Assembly: GCA_000620205.1 (NCBI GenBank)
Contig: JHVP01000012.1
Span: 97,413-161,412 of the forward strand
Direction of reading: 5' to 3'
DNA length: 64,000 bases
Origin: Geodermatophilaceae bacterium URHA0031
GTDB lineage: Bacteria > Actinomycetota > Actinomycetes > Mycobacteriales > Geodermatophilaceae
A program made the translations under genes and the position numbers. Below the pieces are notes generated by a model that searched no databases, had not been told where the DNA came from, and worked only from the letters and a program-made list of their open reading frames with translations. Positions within the stretch are counted from its first letter, which is position 1; each line of letters opens with the position of its first letter. Shown piece after piece: positions 63,636 to 64,000 of the stretch.

Positions 63636-64000
63636 GTGTCCACCCCTCTGGCCACCGGCCGCGGCGTCACCCGCGTCCTCATCCTCGCCGATGCCCCGGT
63701 CCTGCGCCGTGGCCTGATCGGCATGGTCAACGAGACCGCCGGTCTGCAGGCGGTGGGCACCCCCGGTGAGCCGCGGCGGGCGCTGACCCTGGCCGAGACC
63801 GCCCGCCCCGACGCGGTGATCGTGGAGCTGGGCACCGGGCGGGCGGGCACGCTGAACGCCTGCCGGGACCTGCGCCGCCGGTATCCGCAGATCGCCATCG
63901 TCGCGGTCGCCACCGCCGAGGACCCGGCCGTGGTCAACGAGGCGCTGGCGGCCGGGGTGCGCGGGTACCTGCTGATGAACACCTCGGCGACGCTGCTGGG
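63636..64000 (+). CDS. atypical response regulator, 3' end outside window
   Basis: The first 121 residues of a receiver-domain protein, probably of the NarL/LuxR type. VTRVLILADAPVLRRGLIGM is the start of the receiver. The phospho-acceptor position reads DAVIVELGTG, with Glu where Asp is usual, the acidic pair is Ala-Asp, and the conserved Lys in GVRGYLLMNTS is Met. The receiver is therefore probably not phosphorylated in the usual way. GTG at 63636 has GGAG upstream; GTG 63618 is an in-frame alternative. Continues beyond the window. Confidence 0.75.
   Translation, partial: MSTPLATGRGVTRVLILADAPVLRRGLIGMVNETAGLQAVGTPGEPRRALTLAETARPDAVIVELGTGRAGTLNACRDLRRRYPQIAIVAVATAEDPAVVNEALAAGVRGYLLMNTSATLL

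Noticed and set aside
63578..63982. 134-codon minus-strand frame at the right end
   Set aside because: Antisense of the receiver-domain gene; Arg/Thr/Ala-rich with no motif.

Overview
The window is 64 kb of very GC-rich chromosome (G or C at almost every third codon position) with densely packed genes, many 1-4 nt start/stop overlaps and many GTG starts. SepH, DUF3027, DUF2530, a citrate synthase 2-type enzyme, FprA, UdgX and several leaderless -10/start arrangements point to an actinobacterium. Overall style suggests a Geodermatophilaceae-like soil/rock organism (Blastococcus, Geodermatophilus or Modestobacter); that family assignment is inference. I see no transposase, integrase, phage gene or CRISPR array.

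Layout. 1-9.9 kb: MFS exporters, DUF3027, NCS2 purine permease, MarR, ThpR RNA ligase, aldo/keto reductase and a thioesterase. 9.9-17.1 kb (minus strand): a run of ABC genes, namely an ABC-2 ATPase/permease pair, a TetR regulator, two MacB-type ATPases and a large FtsX-like permease. 17.2-26 kb: a membrane protein with an FAD oxidoreductase, a SpoU methyltransferase, a stress protein, a heterodimeric ABC exporter and SepH. 26.3-31.8 kb: a plus-strand trio (N-acetylglutaminylglutamine-type amidotransferase, S9 peptidase, circularly permuted ATP-grasp ligase) that looks like a variant of the NAGGN osmolyte system. 31.8-42.1 kb: a ten-gene minus-strand operon (inositol-phosphate-synthase-like protein, HD-like protein, methyltransferase, Gfo/Idh oxidoreductase, zinc-ribbon metallo-beta-lactamase-fold protein, YcaO, TIM-barrel isomerase, GT4 glycosyltransferase, PIG-L deacetylase, GalE). 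Nine of the ten are joined by 1-4 nt overlaps or by a single short gap; the set does not match any named pathway I know and is the best candidate for an undescribed system, probably a cyclitol or sugar-derived small molecule. 42.3-48.1 kb: SerC, citrate synthase, PdxH, MFS and a GlgC-like nucleotidyltransferase. 48.2-64 kb: UdgX, a NatAB-like ABC pair whose permease has an in-frame stop, SMP-30, PEP carboxylase, an aminotransferase, FprA, Nei, photolyase, tRNA-Arg(CCT), a MocR regulator and the start of an atypical response regulator.

Non-coding structure is rich. Six copies of a stop-codon-linked hairpin show compensatory changes in the stem. Perfect palindromes (one of 46 bp, and one 28-32 bp core present twice) sit between convergent genes. 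A REP-like repeat occupies three intercistronic gaps inside same-strand operons. Two genes appear to start at CTG codons overlapping the upstream stop. Three promoters have a -10 box about 7 nt before a GTG, predicting leaderless mRNAs.

Functionally the region mixes central metabolism (PEP carboxylase, citrate synthase, SerC and PdxH around PLP/serine), efflux, envelope division (SepH), and DNA damage repair (UdgX, Nei, photolyase), which fits an organism living with desiccation and light. All calls rest on reading the sequence; no database search was run.
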